From Paracoccaceae bacterium (GTDB lineage Bacteria > Pseudomonadota > Alphaproteobacteria > Rhodobacterales > Rhodobacteraceae): DNA of 6,514 nt. Under the pieces are notes generated by a model. That model did not search any database. It worked only from the letters and a program-made list of their open reading frames with translations, and was not told the origin of the DNA. Of this stretch, positions 5,874 through 6,514 are shown one piece after another. A program made the translations under genes and the position numbers. Within the stretch, counting starts at the first letter, position 1; each line of letters starts with the position of its first letter. The stretch spans positions 1-6,514 of the forward strand of contig JANSYB010000136.1 in assembly GCA_024742655.1 (NCBI GenBank), written 5' to 3'.

Positions 5874-6514
5874 TCCCGACGCTTGGAGAAGTAGTCATCG
5901 GTCGTGCGCACCTGTGGGCGATCGCCGCCGGCAAAGGGATTGTCCTGTGAATGGAACTGCGCCTTGACCCGGCAATCGTCGCACATCTGGATCATGCGCA
6001 CCGCGCTCTCGTTGCCGAACATCGAATGCTTCCCGGCCAGTTTCTCGGTGATCCTTTCGATGGTGGATTTCACGCCGAAGGGCACGCCGCATTCGACGCA
6101 TTCGAACGGCTCCTCCTCGTTCAGCACGGTCTGGGTCAGGGCCATGTCGGTCAGGTTCATGCGCGGCTCATAGCCGATGGCGTCCTCGGGGCAGACATTG
6201 GCGCACAGCCCGCATTGCAGGCAGGCATCCTCCTGAAAGCGGATCTGCGGCTTGTCGGGGTTTTCCACCAGCGCCCCCGAGGGGCAGAGCGACACGCAGC
6301 TCAGGCACAGCGTGCAGGCATCGGTATTGACCAGCACCGCGCCATAGGGCGCGTCATCGGGCAGCGACAACACCTCGGTGTCCGGGTTCAGCGCCTTGGC
6401 CGACAGGCGCGCGACCTGGCGGCGGCTGCCCATCGGCAGGACCGGCTGATCGCAGGGGGCGGGGATATCCGTGGCCCCGTAGAGCGCGTCGCAGAGCGCG
6501 TCCGGATCGGCCAC
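5867..6514 (-). CDS. 4Fe-4S dicluster ferredoxin-type protein, C-terminal part (5' end outside window)
   Basis: The frame runs from the right edge to TGA 5869-5867, giving 215 visible residues; numbering here starts at the edge, and the gene almost surely begins outside the window. Two ferredoxin motifs are present: C67-x2-C70-x2-C73-x3-C77-P and C98-x2-C101-x2-C104-x3-C108-P, each expected to hold a [4Fe-4S] cluster for electron transfer. The region before them ('LPDDAPYGAVLVNTDACTLC') resembles the C-terminal module of long (about 650-residue) 4Fe-4S proteins of Rhodobacteraceae. After the clusters come two more pairs, C139-x2-C142 ('FECVECGVPFG') and C178-x2-C181 ('MCDDCR'), which could bind zinc or another metal. 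No signal peptide can be assessed. Its 3' end overlaps the cytochrome gene tail-to-tail. I recall such proteins near DUF3305/DUF3306 genes and formate dehydrogenase loci, so an electron-transfer or maturation role there is inferred. Confidence 0.85.
   Translation of the reverse strand: MADPDALCDALYGATDIPAPCDQPVLPMGSRRQVARLSAKALNPDTEVLSLPDDAPYGAVLVNTDACTLCLSCVSLCPSGALVENPDKPQIRFQEDACLQCGLCANVCPEDAIGYEPRMNLTDMALTQTVLNEEEPFECVECGVPFGVKSTIERITEKLAGKHSMFGNESAVRMIQMCDDCRVKAQFHSQDNPFAGGDRPQVRTTDDYFSKRRDH

Noticed and set aside
1..6514. CRISPR array, tRNA/rRNA, riboswitch, insertion sequence or prophage boundary
   Set aside because: No regularly spaced repeats, cloverleaf, transposase, target-site duplication or shift in base composition was seen.

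Overview
The window reads as chromosomal DNA from an alphaproteobacterium, most likely Rhodobacteraceae (roseobacter group). The reasons are the high GC content with strongly GC-biased third codon positions, the style of the proteins, the gene order around mrp, and a composite intergenic palindrome of a kind I recall as common in that family. No tRNA, rRNA, CRISPR array, insertion sequence or phage gene was seen. Almost all of the window is coding.

Left part (1-2389, + strand): the C-terminal part of an AsmA-family envelope protein, then a complete 474-residue FAD-linked oxidoreductase of the D-2-hydroxyglutarate / D-lactate dehydrogenase type. A 215-base gap follows (2390-2604). It holds a short GC hairpin and a near-perfect 23-bp inverted repeat, and separates this pair from a convergent operon.

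Centre (2605-5045, - strand): a tight four-gene operon, read right to left. It encodes a 64-residue DUF6494-like protein, the Mrp/ApbC/NBP35 iron-sulfur cluster carrier ATPase, a biotin/lipoate-ligase-like protein with an extra C-terminal domain (DUF4444-like), and a 159-residue DUF6505-like protein. The spacings are 1 base, a 4-base ATGA overlap and a 4-base ATGA overlap, so the genes are probably co-translated.

Right part (5046-6514): a 63-base divergent intergenic region leads on the + strand to a secreted one-heme cytochrome c. Its N-terminal half looks like a shrunken tungstate/molybdate-type (TupA-like) binding protein. This gene ends tail-to-tail, with a 7-base overlap, against the 3' end of a - strand gene for a protein with two [4Fe-4S] clusters and two extra CxxC pairs.

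Taken together, the right two thirds look like an accessory locus for iron-sulfur and possibly molybdenum/tungsten redox enzyme maturation. I recall such gene sets near formate-dehydrogenase-type loci in this family, but no catalytic molybdoenzyme subunit lies inside the window, so that link is inference. The two most unusual items are the binding-protein/cytochrome fusion and the ligase-like protein that appears to lack the ligase lysine.
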